Source of the DNA: Arthrobacter livingstonensis
GTDB lineage: Bacteria > Actinomycetota > Actinomycetes > Actinomycetales > Micrococcaceae
DNA length: 64,000 bases
NCBI RefSeq assembly: GCF_003219815.1
Contig: NZ_QJVD01000009.1
Coordinates: forward strand, 62,001-126,000
Reading direction: 5' to 3'
In this document: one piece after another, positions 1 to 10,754 of the stretch
Numbering within the stretch: position 1 is the first letter of the stretch
How the letters are laid out: every line of letters starts with the position of its first letter
Translations under genes and position numbers: made by a program
Notes under the pieces: generated by a model
Told to the model about the DNA's origin: nothing
The model's database searches: none
What the model saw: the letters and a program-made list of their open reading frames with translations, nothing else

Positions 1-5
1 CAACT

Positions 6-67
6 GACCCGCAGCAGTGGTCGAAAAAACGCAATTCTGCGGGATTTTTCGACCACTGCTGCGGGTC
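6..67. repeat. Perfect 23-bp inverted repeat
   Basis: Two arms at 6-28 and 45-67 are exact reverse complements, separated by a 16-nt loop. The arms contain the string GACCCGCAG, which recurs in another long inverted repeat near 14340. It lies beyond the 3' end of nusB, close to the window edge. It could be a terminator or a REP-like intergenic element; there is no T-run outside the stem, only A/T runs at the loop side. Confidence 0.6.
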
Positions 68-121
68 GGCCGGAAGGTGACTCCGCGCGCCCGAAGGGCC
101 ACGACCGAGGCACGGGAGGGC

Positions 122-315
122 GTGGCTGGGCCCACGCTGTCCAGGTTCCCGGCAAAATCGCGCCAGCGACTCTTTCGGGCCGGACAGTGGCTGAGCCCAC
201 GCTGTCCAGGTTCCCGGCAAAATCGCGCCAGCGACTCTTTCGGGCCGGACAGTGGCTGGGCCCACGCTGTCCAGGTTCCCGGCAAAATCGCGCCAGCGAT
301 TTTTCGGGCCGGACA
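122..315. repeat. 65-bp direct tandem repeat, three copies
   Basis: Copies start at 122, 187 and 252 and are nearly identical; the third has a one-base shortening near 300. Each unit starts GTGGCTGGGCCCACGCTGTCC and ends GGGCCGGACA, so the unit ends can pair loosely (CACGCTGTCC with GGACAGTG). The array sits between nusB and whatever lies left of the window. An open frame crosses the array on the plus strand, but it has no recognisable protein and is taken to be a by-product of the repeat. Confidence 0.75.
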
Positions 316-322
316 GTGGGGA

Positions 323-769
323 CTACGCGAGCAGGGTCGGCTTGACCTGCTGCAGGCGGCCCAACAGCCCGTTGACGAACTGCGGGGACTCGTCGGTGGA
401 GAGCATCTTGGCCAGTTCCACGGCTTCGCTGACGGCAACGGCGTCCGGGACGTCGTCGTTGTACAGCAGCTCCCATGTGCCCAGGCGCAGGATGATGCGG
501 TCGACGGCGGGCATCCGTTCCAGCGTCCAGCCCTGGGAATAGGTCTGCAGGTGCTCGTCGATGCTTTCCTGCATTGCTGTCACTCCCTCGACCAGGTCAA
601 CGGTGTAGGGATTGATGATCTGGCCGGTCTTTTCACGCCTCGCGGCAATGGCCGAGAATGCCGTGACGTCACGCTGCTCGGCTTCAAACAAAATGTCCAA
701 GGCCCGGCGGCGTGCCTTGCTGCGCGCTGAATTGGGTTTGCCCGAAGGGCTGGTCTGACTGCTTGCCAC
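323..769 (-). CDS. nusB: Transcription antitermination protein NusB
   Basis: Encodes a 148-residue all-helical NusB protein, the usual length. NusB binds boxA RNA together with S10 (NusE) to keep RNA polymerase processive on rRNA operons. The family pattern is seen in the arginine-rich N-terminus with RRRALDILFEAEQRD and in the C-terminal stretch DAVAVSEAVELAKMLSTDESPQFVNGLLGRL. Translation starts at a GTG that shares one base with the efp stop codon (TAGTG), so efp and nusB are probably co-translated. It is the last gene of the leftward aro-efp-nusB run; tandem repeats follow it. Confidence 0.95.
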   Translation of the reverse strand: MASSQTSPSGKPNSARSKARRRALDILFEAEQRDVTAFSAIAARREKTGQIINPYTVDLVEGVTAMQESIDEHLQTYSQGWTLERMPAVDRIILRLGTWELLYNDDVPDAVAVSEAVELAKMLSTDESPQFVNGLLGRLQQVKPTLLA

Positions 770-1332
770 TACTCGCTGACACGTCCCTGGTAGCTGCCGT
801 CGCGGGTGTCGACCTTGACGAGGGTGTTGTTTTCCACGAAGAGCGGGACCTGGATTTCGTAGCCGGTCTCCACGGTGGCGGGCTTGGTGCCGGCCGAGGA
901 GCGGTCGCCCTGCAGGCCGGGCTCGGTGTAGGTGATGCGCAGCTGCACGGACGGGGGCAGCTCAATGTAGAGCGGGGACCCTTCGTGCAGGGCAATGGTG
1001 ACGTTGAGGTTTTCCAGCATGAAGTTGGTCGCGTCGCCCACGGTCTTGCCGGAGACGGTCAGCTGGTCGTAGTTCTGGTTGTCCATGAACACGAAGTCTT
1101 CGCCGTCCTGGTACAGGTACTGGTAGTCGGAGCGGTCAACAGTGGCCGTTTCAATCTTCAGGCCCGCGTTAAAGGTCTTGTCAACAACTTTGCCGGAGAG
1201 GATGTTGCGCATCTTGGTGCGGACAAAGGCTCCGCCCTTGCCGGGCTTGACGTGCTGGAACTCAATGATGTTCCAAAGCTGCCCTTCAAGCTTAAGGACA
1301 GTTCCGTTCTTGATGTCGTTGGTTGTTGCCAC
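769..1332 (-). CDS. efp: Translation elongation factor P
   Basis: A 187-residue EF-P, the full family length, which relieves ribosome stalling at polyproline stretches. Domain I carries the tip loop [11 protein letters not shown] with Lys32 at the position that is modified in some bacteria. Domains II and III follow, with the C-terminal signature region [21 protein letters not shown]-like sequence near the end. The start is GTG with an AGAGG five bases upstream. An 81-bp gap separates it from the TPR gene, and a TATGAT at 1372-1377 could be a -10 element, so efp-nusB may have their own promoter. No epmA/epmB-type modification gene is in the window. Confidence 0.96.
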   Translation of the reverse strand: MATTNDIKNGTVLKLEGQLWNIIEFQHVKPGKGGAFVRTKMRNILSGKVVDKTFNAGLKIETATVDRSDYQYLYQDGEDFVFMDNQNYDQLTVSGKTVGDATNFMLENLNVTIALHEGSPLYIELPPSVQLRITYTEPGLQGDRSSAGTKPATVETGYEIQVPLFVENNTLVKVDTRDGSYQGRVSE

Positions 1333-1382
1333 AGTAGCCTCTTACGTATAAGTGTTATCAAAAATCCATTGATCATACTACC

Positions 1383-1410
1383 GCATCGGGTGGCAGCTGC
1401 CACCCGATGC
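1383..1410. terminator. 28-bp perfect palindrome, possible terminator
   Basis: A 14+14 palindrome without a loop (centre GCAGCTGC) immediately follows the stop codon of the TPR gene on the minus strand. It also sits upstream of efp. The lack of a T-run next to the stem on the minus strand makes a simple intrinsic terminator uncertain; a protein-binding palindrome controlling efp is an alternative. Confidence 0.4.
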
Positions 1411-1413
1411 CCG

Positions 1414-1914
1414 TCATTCGCGGTCGGCCAGGTCCAGTGCGCGCTGCAGGGAAACGGTGGAGGAGTAGATCGCCGATGCGTCCGCGCCGGAGGCGACGCG
1501 CTCTTCCAGGGCCGTGGAAAAGCACTTGGCGGCCGCCGCGTAGTTGCCGTTTGAAAAGTAGACCTTCCCCAGCTGGTGGCGGATCCACGCCTCCAGGGAT
1601 GAATCCGCCACCGTGGGCAGCAGCGACTTAAGTACCCGTTCGGCCCGGTCAAAGTGCCGGGTGGCACGCAACACCTCGGCATCCAGGACCTGCAGCCGGA
1701 TCGACTCCGGGTCCAGCAGGCGGGCATCGGCGGCCATCTCTGCGGCCTCGGCGGTCAGGCCGCGGGCCAACAGCACGAACACGTGGTCCGCGGCATCATT
1801 GGAGATTTCCAGCGCAGCGGCGCACTGGTCCTCGTCCACCACCTCGGGCAGCAGCGTTTCCGGGTTTACTGCCGTGCCGGGGAAGCCGGCGGACGGCCAA
1901 TCCTTGAGTCCCAT
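1414..1914 (-). CDS. Tetratricopeptide-repeat protein of unknown function
   Basis: A 166-residue soluble protein made mostly of paired helices. TPR-like units are seen from about residue 50 to the end, the clearest being IRHQLGKVYFSNGNYAAAAKCFSTALE near residues 110-140. No catalytic motif, signal peptide or membrane segment is present. Its ATG directly abuts the aroB stop codon (zero intergenic bases), so it is probably expressed with the shikimate genes. TPR domains usually mediate protein-protein contacts, but no partner can be named from the sequence. A role in aromatic synthesis is only suggested by location. Confidence 0.7.
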   Translation of the reverse strand: MGLKDWPSAGFPGTAVNPETLLPEVVDEDQCAAALEISNDAADHVFVLLARGLTAEAAEMAADARLLDPESIRLQVLDAEVLRATRHFDRAERVLKSLLPTVADSSLEAWIRHQLGKVYFSNGNYAAAAKCFSTALEERVASGADASAIYSSTVSLQRALDLADRE

Positions 1915-3580
<1,666 letters not shown>

Positions 3581-3581
<1 letters not shown>

Positions 3582-4780
3582 CAATGCCCCAGTGTGTCCA
3601 GATTGGCCGGGATGGCGGCCAGGAAGCTTAACATGTTCCGGCGGGTTTCAATCATGGAGTCCCCGCCGAACTTTTCCACCAGGGCTTCGGCGAGCACCAG
3701 TGCCGTCATTGCTTCGGCCACGACGCCGGCCGCCGGCACCGCGCACACATCGGAGCGCTGGTGGTGCGCCTTGGCGGGCCCGCCGGTCGCCACGTCAATG
3801 GTCTTCAGGGCACGGGGCACGGTGGCGATGGGCTTCATGGCCGCACGGACGCGAAGGACGTCGCCAATGCTCATCCCGCCTTCGATGCCGCCGGCACGGT
3901 TGGAGGTGCGGGTGACACGGCCGGAGGCGTCGCGCACAATTTCATCGTGCGCCACTGAGCCGCGGCGGGCTGCGGTGGCGAAGCCGTCGCCGACCTCGAC
4001 GGCCTTGATGGCCTGGATCCCCATGAGGGCGCCGGCCAGGCGAGAGTCGAGGCGGCGGTCCCAGTGGACGTAGCTGCCCAATCCCGGCGGCAGTCCGTAG
4101 GCGAGGACCTCCACGACACCGCCGAGGGTCTCACCCTCCTTGTGGGCGGCGTCCACCTCGGCGACCATGGCGGCGGAGGTGGCGGCGTCAAAGCAGCGCA
4201 GCGGATCGGCGTCCAGGGCAGCAACATCGCTGAACACGGGCACGGCGGCATCTTCCGGGGAGGCAACGCCGGCGATCTGGACGGTGTGGCTGACCAGCTC
4301 AACGCCCACGGCGGCCAGGATTTGAGCGGCCACCACGCCCAGGGCAACGCGGGTGGCGGTTTCGCGGGCACTGGCCCGCTCGAGCACCGGGCGCGCCTCG
4401 CTGAAGCCATACTTCTGCATGCCGGTGAAGTCGGCATGGCCGGGCCGCGGGCGGGTCAGGGGCGCGTTGCGGGCCTGGTCGGCCAGCTCGGCGGGGTCCA
4501 CGGGGTCCGCGGACATGATCTGCTCCCACTTGGGCCATTCCGAGTTGGCGATCTGGATCGCCACGGGGCCGCCCTGGGTCAGGCCGTGCCGCACCCCGCC
4601 CAGGATGGTGACCACGTCCTGTTCAAACTTCATCCGGGCACCGCGGCCGTAGCCGAGCCGGCGCCGGGCCAGGGCGTCCCGGATGAGGGCGCTGGTGAGC
4701 TCAACGCCCGCCGGGACGCCTTCAATAATTCCAACAAGGGCCGGGCCATGTGATTCCCCGGCGGTCAACCAACGCAACAT
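3581..4780 (-). CDS. aroC: Chorismate synthase
   Basis: Catalyses the last shikimate step, converting EPSP to chorismate with reduced FMN. Signature segments are [19 protein letters not shown] at the N-terminus, RPGHADFTG in the middle, and [11 protein letters not shown] toward the second half. An in-frame ATG exists at 4789, but it sits directly on the AGG. The ATG at 4780 (protein starting [12 protein letters not shown]) has an AGGA at good spacing and matches family N-termini, giving 399 residues. It is 29 bp downstream of aroE and is coupled to aroK. Confidence 0.96.
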
Positions 4781-4809
4781 ACGATCCATCCTGCCATGTT
4801 ATGTCCGGG

Positions 4810-5706
4810 CTATTTGTGCCGGGGGCGCCGGTTGAGCCCCAGTGCGTCGCACATCACATTGAGGATGGCCCCGGCGTGTTCGTCGGCCCGGTCCCGAAAT
4901 CCCCCGGCCCCCGCAAACAGTTTCACTTGTTCCATGCCTTGATACAAAAGCATCTCAATTCCCGGAACGACGGTGCCGCCATGCTGCTCCCACGCGGCCG
5001 CCAGGGCGCTGGGCCAGGGGTCGTAGGCAGCGTCCAGGAAGCATGCCCCGAGCGTGTCCGGGACAGACGCGGCGAAGTCTCCGGCCAGGTCGTCGGCACC
5101 ATGGGGTGGAAGCGTTGAAATCACGACGCCGTAGCCGGCCAGTGCTTGCGCCGCGCCATCGTAGGGCAACAGTGCCGCGGGCAGGCCGAGCCGGTGGGCC
5201 ACCTCGAGCGTCGCGGTTGCCTTGGCGGGGCTGCGAACGTAAATGTCAACCTGCGGGGCGCCCAGCTCGGCCAGGGCCGCGACCGCGGAAACGGCCGTGC
5301 CTCCCCCGCCCAGGACAGCTGCACGCGGGCGTTCCGGCGCGCCGGCGTGGCGCAGCGCATTGACGAGCCCGGCGACGTCGGTGTTATCCCCCAAAAGGAA
5401 AGTGCCGGCGTCGTCCGTCCTGGTGACCACGATGGTGTTGACGGATCCCAGCGCCCTCGCCACCGGGGTGAGCTCGTCCACCAGGGCCGCCGCCCGGTTT
5501 TTCAGCGGCATGGTCACGGACAGCCCGTACCAGTTGCCGTCCGCGCGCACCCGGTCCAGGAACGGTGCCAGGGCCGCTGCCTCCAGGTCCACCGCGGCGT
5601 AGCTGTAGTCAAGGCCCAGCTCAGCGTAGGCGCGCCGGTGCATGGCCGGCGACTTGGAGTGCCCGATGGGGTGCCCCAGCACGGCGCCTTGGAGTGCTGC
5701 GGCCAT
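4810..5706 (-). CDS. aroE: Shikimate dehydrogenase
   Basis: A 298-residue NADPH-dependent enzyme reducing 3-dehydroshikimate. The N-terminal substrate domain has GHPIGHSKSPAMH. Catalytic Lys69 lies in SVTMPLK (a variant of NVTxPxK) and Asp110 in GDNTD. The Rossmann loop LGGGGTA follows at about residue 132. The ATG directly abuts the mltG stop, so it is probably part of the alaS-ruvX-mltG-aro transcription unit. The serine in SVT instead of asparagine is conservative. Quinate/shikimate dehydrogenase activity cannot be excluded, but the operon with aroC, aroK and aroB favours the biosynthetic role. Confidence 0.94.
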   Translation of the reverse strand: MAAALQGAVLGHPIGHSKSPAMHRRAYAELGLDYSYAAVDLEAAALAPFLDRVRADGNWYGLSVTMPLKNRAAALVDELTPVARALGSVNTIVVTRTDDAGTFLLGDNTDVAGLVNALRHAGAPERPRAAVLGGGGTAVSAVAALAELGAPQVDIYVRSPAKATATLEVAHRLGLPAALLPYDGAAQALAGYGVVISTLPPHGADDLAGDFAASVPDTLGACFLDAAYDPWPSALAAAWEQHGGTVVPGIEMLLYQGMEQVKLFAGAGGFRDRADEHAGAILNVMCDALGLNRRPRHK

Positions 5707-7002
5707 CTATTTGCATTCCGACGCGTTGGCCTTGCACCAGGCTGTGTACTGGGCAACGTTTTTCAGGTGCTCGGCATAGGTGGTGGCATACAGGGTCTCG
5801 CCGGTCTTCAGGTTCACCGTGACCCAGAAGTAGTACGGGTTGCTTGCCGGGTGGGCGGCGGCCTCGATGGCGTCAGCCGCCGGGGAACCGATGGGGCCTA
5901 CGGGAAGGCCCGGGTTGGCAAAGGTGTTGTACAGGTTTTTCTTGTCGGCCTTTTGGGCGTCCGTGATGTTATACGTCTTGATGCCCAGTCCGTAGGCGAC
6001 GGTGGCGTCGGATTCCAGCCGTCCGCCGGTCTCGCCGTTGGGGTTGTTGATCCGGTTTTCTATGGCACCGGAGATGTTGGCATAGTTTGCCTCGTTGCCT
6101 TCAAACTCGATAATGCTGGCAATGGTGAGCACACGGAATTGTTCTGCCGGATCGGTGACGCCTGCCTTGGCGAGGTTGGCCTTGGTGGCGTCCACCATTT
6201 CGGTCAGGATGGCCTTGGCGTCATGGTCGATCGCGAAGCGGTACTCCCCGGGCGACAGGTAGCCCTCAAGGTTCTTGGCCTTGGCCGGCAGGCCGAAGGC
6301 CTTGGGGTCGCTGGCCAGCTTTTCAAAGTCACCCTTGGCAATGCCGGTGCTCTTGGCCAGGATGTCCAGGGTTTCGCCCAGGCGCAGGTTCTGCGCCACG
6401 GCGGCATAGTGGACCTTTGCGGCGTCGTTGGAAAGCAGCACCGTCACGGCGTCGGAGGCCTTCATCTGCTTGCGCATCTCAAAGGAACCGGGCTGCAGGG
6501 AGCCGGTCCCGTTGGCAGCGGAGAGGGCATCCAGGAATGCCTGCTCGCTGGCCACGACATCCTCGGTGCGAAGTTCCGTGGCCACGGAGCGGGCGGAGGA
6601 GCCTTCCGGCACCACCACCTGCACGCTTCCGGCTCCCGGGCCGGGGTAGTCCTCGGCCTTGAATCCGCCCAGCATGGGCTTGACCGTCTGAACCACAAAG
6701 AAGACAACGACGGCGAACAGGGCCAGCACAATGAAGAAGACCACCGTGCGGCGGCGCCTGCGGACACGTTTTGACACGCGGGTGCTGCGGCGCGATGGCA
6801 GCGTGGCCTCGTCGAAGAAGACGGGAGCCTGTTCGTGCTCCGGGGTCCGGTGTGCACCGTCCACTCCGGTCTCGTGGCCGGCGTCGAACCGGGGATCCTG
6901 CCAGGAGCCGTCCACGGGCAGGTCGTGCTCCTCGGACCAGTGCGGCTCCGGGCTGCCCGCCAGGTGGGAAGGATGGTTGCTGGCGCCCGGGCGCCCGCTC
7001 AT
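5707..7002 (-). CDS. mltG: Endolytic peptidoglycan transglycosylase MltG
   Basis: A YceG/MltG-family lytic transglycosylase that cleaves nascent glycan strands at the membrane. The 431-residue protein has a hydrophilic, acidic N-terminal cytoplasmic tail of about 85 residues ending in an arginine-rich stretch. One membrane helix follows at about 87-107, then a LysM-like region. The catalytic region holds IASIIEFEGNEANY, with Glu299 the likely active residue, and ends near GLPVGPIGSPAADAIEAA. The long charged N-terminal tail is typical of actinobacterial members. Its start overlaps the ruvX stop by four bases. Confidence 0.93.
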   Translation of the reverse strand: MSGRPGASNHPSHLAGSPEPHWSEEHDLPVDGSWQDPRFDAGHETGVDGAHRTPEHEQAPVFFDEATLPSRRSTRVSKRVRRRRRTVVFFIVLALFAVVVFFVVQTVKPMLGGFKAEDYPGPGAGSVQVVVPEGSSARSVATELRTEDVVASEQAFLDALSAANGTGSLQPGSFEMRKQMKASDAVTVLLSNDAAKVHYAAVAQNLRLGETLDILAKSTGIAKGDFEKLASDPKAFGLPAKAKNLEGYLSPGEYRFAIDHDAKAILTEMVDATKANLAKAGVTDPAEQFRVLTIASIIEFEGNEANYANISGAIENRINNPNGETGGRLESDATVAYGLGIKTYNITDAQKADKKNLYNTFANPGLPVGPIGSPAADAIEAAAHPASNPYYFWVTVNLKTGETLYATTYAEHLKNVAQYTAWCKANASECK

Positions 7003-7601
7003 CGTGCCGGTCCCTGGTGTGGGGGCAGTCCCGGCGGCACAGGAATTGAATTGGAGATGGCCGAACCTTCTTCTTTTTCGGACGGACCGGCATCCCCCAC
7101 GGTGCCCGGCAGTGGTGCGCGCACAAGTTCGCCAACCATGGCACTGCGCGCTTTTTGCATGTCTAGGGCCTGCTGCAGGATCGCAACGGCCGCTACTTGA
7201 TCCACCATTTTACGATGATCGCGGCTGTCGATGCCAGCCGCACGCAGCGCCTGGTGCGCGCTGACCGTGGTGAGGCGCTCGTCAATGAGCCGTACCGGCA
7301 CGGCCAGGCCGGCCTGCGCCAGCGCGGCTGCCAGCAGGTCCGCATAGCCGCGGGCCATCTGCGCCGACGCCGTTTCGGCGCCCTTGAGCGTGCGGGGCAG
7401 CCCCACATAGATCTCCACGGCGTTGCGTTCGGACGCTTCCCGGACCACAACCCGGATGTCCGAGTTCTTCTTCACGTCCCGCGACAGGGTCTTGACCGGG
7501 GTGGCCAGGATGCCGTCGGGGTCGCAGGAAGCCAGGCCGACGCGGACCATGCCCACGTCAATGCCGAGCTTCACTCCGTGCAGGTGGCTTTGCTGCCCCA
7601 C
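6999..7601 (-). CDS. ruvX: RuvX (YqgF) RNase H-fold protein, putative pre-16S rRNA nuclease / Holliday junction resolvase
   Basis: The conserved RNase H-like core begins LGIDVGMVRVGLASCDPDG with the first acidic residue Asp15. It continues through VEIYVGLPRTLKG and RLIDERLTTVSAHQALRAAG to a DQVAAVAILQQALD helix. The frame is open further into alaS, to 7688. I chose the GTG at 7601, just after the alaS stop, giving 200 residues. A GTG at 7574 is another option. The C-terminal 45 residues (Pro/Ser/Glu-rich) are an extension beyond the usual domain. It is coupled to mltG. Confidence 0.88.
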   Translation of the reverse strand: MGQQSHLHGVKLGIDVGMVRVGLASCDPDGILATPVKTLSRDVKKNSDIRVVVREASERNAVEIYVGLPRTLKGAETASAQMARGYADLLAAALAQAGLAVPVRLIDERLTTVSAHQALRAAGIDSRDHRKMVDQVAAVAILQQALDMQKARSAMVGELVRAPLPGTVGDAGPSEKEEGSAISNSIPVPPGLPPHQGPAR

Positions 7602-7608
7602 GCGTACC

Positions 7609-10287
7609 CTAGCGCCCCCTGACGGCGTTCGTGACCGCAACCAGCGCGGCCGGGATGGCGGCCACGTCGGTGCCGCCGCCCTGTGCAACGTCCGCCTTGC
7701 CTCCGCCGCCGCCGCCGAGGACGCCCGCGGCCACTTTTACCAGCGCACCCGCCTTCACTCCGGCGTCGCGCGCGGCCTCGTTGGTGGCTATCAGGATCAC
7801 GGGACGGCCGTTGTTGGTGCCGGCCACGGCCACGGTGGCCGCGGCCGATCCCAGGAGCTGGCGCAGGTCCAAGGCCAGCGCGCGGAGGTCGTCCGCGCCG
7901 GAGACCTCGCCGGCGTCGTGGGCGATGACCTTCACACCGGCAACATCCACGGCCGTGCCGGCCAGGCCGGCCGCGGCGGCACCGAGCTGTTCCCTGCGCA
8001 GGCGCTCCAACTCCTTCTCGGCAGTCTTCAGCTTGGCCAGGGTCGCGGCCACGCGCTCCTGCAGGAGGTTCGAAGGCACCTTGAGCATGTCCGTTAGGGA
8101 CGCGACCAGGGCACGCTCGGCAGCCAGGTGGCGGAACGCGTCCATGCCCACAAAGGCCTCCACCCTGCGGTTGCCGGAGCCCACAGACGCCTCGCCCAGC
8201 AGGGTCAGGGAGCCGATCCGGGACGTGCTGTCCACGTGGGTGCCCCCGCACAGCTCCCGGGACCAGGCGCCGTCGATCTCCACGACGCGCACCTCGGAGC
8301 CGTAGCTTTCGCCGAACAGCGCCGTGGCGCCAAGGTCCTTGGCGGCGTCCAGGTTCATGACCCTTGTGTCGACGCGGAAGTTGTTGCGGATGGCGATGTT
8401 GGACACTTCCTCGATCTCGGACCGCGTCGCCGGGCTCAGGCCTTCACCCCAGGAAAAGTCAAAGCGCAGGTAGCCGGCCTTGTTGAATGAGCCGCGCTGC
8501 AGCGCCTCCGGGCCGAGAATCTGGTGCAGGGCGGCGTGCACGATGTGCGTACCGGTGTGCGCCTGTTCGGCGGCATGGCGGCGTTCACGGTCGACGGCGG
8601 CGCGCACCAGTGCGTCGGCCGGCAGTTCGCCTTCGCGGACAACCGCCTGGTGCACGCTCAGGCCCTTGATGGGCCTTTGCACGTCAAGGACCTCGACGAC
8701 GAAGCCGTCACCGGTGATCAGGCCCGTATCGGCGGCCTGGCCGCCGGCCTCGGCGTAGAAGGGGGTTTCGTCGAGCACAATCGAGACTTCATCGCCCGTC
8801 GAGGCGTGGCTGACGGCGGCACCGTGGGACAGGATGGAGCGAACCCGCCCCTGTCCTTCGAGCTCGGTGTAGCCGGTGAACACCGTCTCGCCCTGGGTCA
8901 GCAGTTCGTGGAACACGCTCAGGTCCGCGTGGCCGCTCTTTTTGGCCTTGGCGTCCTTTTGGGCCCGCTGGCGCTGCTCAAGCATCAGCGAACGGAAGCC
9001 GGCCTCGTCCACGGCCAGCCCCGCCTCGGCCGCCATTTCCAGGGTCAGGTCGATCGGGAACCCGAAGGTGTCATGCAGGGCGAAGGCCTCGGCGCCGGAC
9101 AGGGAAGTGTTGGCGGCCTTGGATTCCTTGACGGCCTCCTCCAGGCGGGCGGTGCCGCTGGCGATGGTGCGCAGGAAGGACCGTTCCTCGGCGTAGGCGA
9201 TGCGGGCGATGCGGGCGAAATCGCGCTCAACCAGCGGGTAGGCACCCTTCATGGCGTCACGGGAGACGGGCAACAGCTCCGGCAGGACCGCCTCTTCCAC
9301 CCCCAGCAGGCGCATGGAGCGCACGGCCCGGCGGATCAGCCGGCGCAGCACGTAACCGCGGCCCTCGTTGGAGGGGGCAACGCCGTCGGATATCAACATC
9401 AGTGCGGAGCGGATGTGGTCCGCCACCACGCGCAGGCGGACGTCGTCGATGTGGTGCGGGTCGGCCGGGTCCTCGGTGGAGGTGTAGCTCTTGCCGGACA
9501 GCTCCGCGGCCTTGTCCAGGACGGGGCGGACCTGGTCGGTCTCGTACATGTTCTCAACGCCCTGCAGGATCATCGCAAGGCGTTCAAGTCCCAGACCCGT
9601 GTCAATGTTCTTGTTGGGCAGCTCGCCCACCACGTCAAAGTCGGTCTTGGAGGTGACATTGTCAATCTGGTACTGCATGAACACGAGGTTCCAGATTTCA
9701 ATGTAGCGGGTTTCGTCGGCGATGGGGCCGCCCTCAATGCCGTATTCGGGGCCGCGGTCGTAGAAGATTTCCGAGCAGGGGCCGGCCGGGCCGGGCTGGC
9801 CGGTGGACCAGTAGTTGTCCTCCTTGCCGATCTTCTGGATGCGGTCGGGGGCCACGCCCACCTTGTCGCGCCAGATGGACAGTGCTTCCTCGTCCTCGGT
9901 GTAGACCGTGACCCACAGCTTGTCCACGGGCAGGCCAAAGCCGCCGTCGGCCACGGGGCTGGTCAGCAGTTCCCAGGCGTACGGGATGGCTGTTTCCTTG
10001 AAGTAGTCGCCAAAGGAGAAGTTGCCGCACATCTGGAAGAAGGTGCCATGGCGGACCGTCTTGCCGACCTCCTCGATGTCGCCGGTGCGGATGCACTTTT
10101 GCACGCTGGTGGCGCGCTTGTACGGCGGGACCTCGCGGGCGGTCAGGTAGGGGATGAAGGGCACCATGCCGGCCACCGTGAACAACAGTGACGGGTCCGA
10201 CGAGATCAGCGAAGCCGACGGCACCGGGGTGTGGCCCCTGCTGGCGAAGAACTCGATCCAGCGATCGGCAATTTCGTGGGATTTCAT
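7609..10287 (-). CDS. alaS: Alanine--tRNA ligase
   Basis: Class II synthetase of 892 residues, full length. The catalytic domain starts HEIADRWIEFFASRGHTPVPSAS with motif 1-3 elements downstream. The editing domain carries the zinc-binding HTGTH near residue 576 and CGGTHVDS near 679. The C-terminal DHHA1 oligomerisation domain ends in the glycine-rich GGGGGGKADVAQGGG, a common family ending. Rightward lie small DUF6167 and DUF948 genes and then rpsD, all on the same strand. The alaS-ruvX-mltG order is conserved in many Gram-positive bacteria. Confidence 0.98.
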   Translation of the reverse strand: MKSHEIADRWIEFFASRGHTPVPSASLISSDPSLLFTVAGMVPFIPYLTAREVPPYKRATSVQKCIRTGDIEEVGKTVRHGTFFQMCGNFSFGDYFKETAIPYAWELLTSPVADGGFGLPVDKLWVTVYTEDEEALSIWRDKVGVAPDRIQKIGKEDNYWSTGQPGPAGPCSEIFYDRGPEYGIEGGPIADETRYIEIWNLVFMQYQIDNVTSKTDFDVVGELPNKNIDTGLGLERLAMILQGVENMYETDQVRPVLDKAAELSGKSYTSTEDPADPHHIDDVRLRVVADHIRSALMLISDGVAPSNEGRGYVLRRLIRRAVRSMRLLGVEEAVLPELLPVSRDAMKGAYPLVERDFARIARIAYAEERSFLRTIASGTARLEEAVKESKAANTSLSGAEAFALHDTFGFPIDLTLEMAAEAGLAVDEAGFRSLMLEQRQRAQKDAKAKKSGHADLSVFHELLTQGETVFTGYTELEGQGRVRSILSHGAAVSHASTGDEVSIVLDETPFYAEAGGQAADTGLITGDGFVVEVLDVQRPIKGLSVHQAVVREGELPADALVRAAVDRERRHAAEQAHTGTHIVHAALHQILGPEALQRGSFNKAGYLRFDFSWGEGLSPATRSEIEEVSNIAIRNNFRVDTRVMNLDAAKDLGATALFGESYGSEVRVVEIDGAWSRELCGGTHVDSTSRIGSLTLLGEASVGSGNRRVEAFVGMDAFRHLAAERALVASLTDMLKVPSNLLQERVAATLAKLKTAEKELERLRREQLGAAAAGLAGTAVDVAGVKVIAHDAGEVSGADDLRALALDLRQLLGSAAATVAVAGTNNGRPVILIATNEAARDAGVKAGALVKVAAGVLGGGGGGKADVAQGGGTDVAAIPAALVAVTNAVRGR

Positions 10288-10456
10288 TAGCCTGGTGGCT
10301 CCTTCAACAGTTCGTGCAACGGTTCGTGAAAAATCGGCGGTTATAACAGGGGCCCACGCGGGTGTTCATGCCGGACGTGCCGTGCCTGGGCGCGGCCCTT
10401 GGCAGGGCCGCGCTGTTGTGCGGCTGCCGGCTGGCGTACGGCCGCTGGCCGGTACC

Positions 10457-10693
10457 CTAGTGGCGTGGGCCCGAGGGGCGTTCGGGGTCCAGGCCCAGGG
10501 CGGCACGGAGGTCTGTTTCGCGCTCCCCCATGCTGTCGCGCAGGGCGTCGGCGAAGTCGTGGACGGCGTCGGAGGCCCGGCCCACGGCCCGGTTGAGGCC
10601 TTCGGGGCCGATGGCGCCCTTGGCGGCGGCCAGCTTGCGGGCCGCAACAACACCAATGGTGATGCCCACGCCCAGCCAAAAGATCTTCTTCAT
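10457..10693 (-). CDS. DUF6167-type small membrane protein
   Basis: A 78-residue protein with one N-terminal hydrophobic segment at about residues 4-19 (FWLGVGITIGVVAARKL), followed by a charged amphipathic helix containing GPEGLNRAVGRASDAVHDFADALRDSM. The pattern and the place upstream of alaS match the actinobacterial DUF6167 family, whose function is unknown. It is probably anchored in the cytoplasmic membrane with the helix inside. It is 61 bp from the DUF948 gene and likely shares its transcript. Confidence 0.75.
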   Translation of the reverse strand: MKKIFWLGVGITIGVVAARKLAAAKGAIGPEGLNRAVGRASDAVHDFADALRDSMGERETDLRAALGLDPERPSGPRH

Positions 10694-10754
10694 GCTTAAT
10701 TTCCCTCCAGCAACGTCAATATGGGGCCGGCCTGTCCGCCCGGCGCGGTGCGTC

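Noticed and set aside
17-730. A plus-strand open frame across the 65-bp repeats and antisense to nusB.
   Set aside because: The first half is repeat-derived and the second is antisense to nusB; no family is recognisable.
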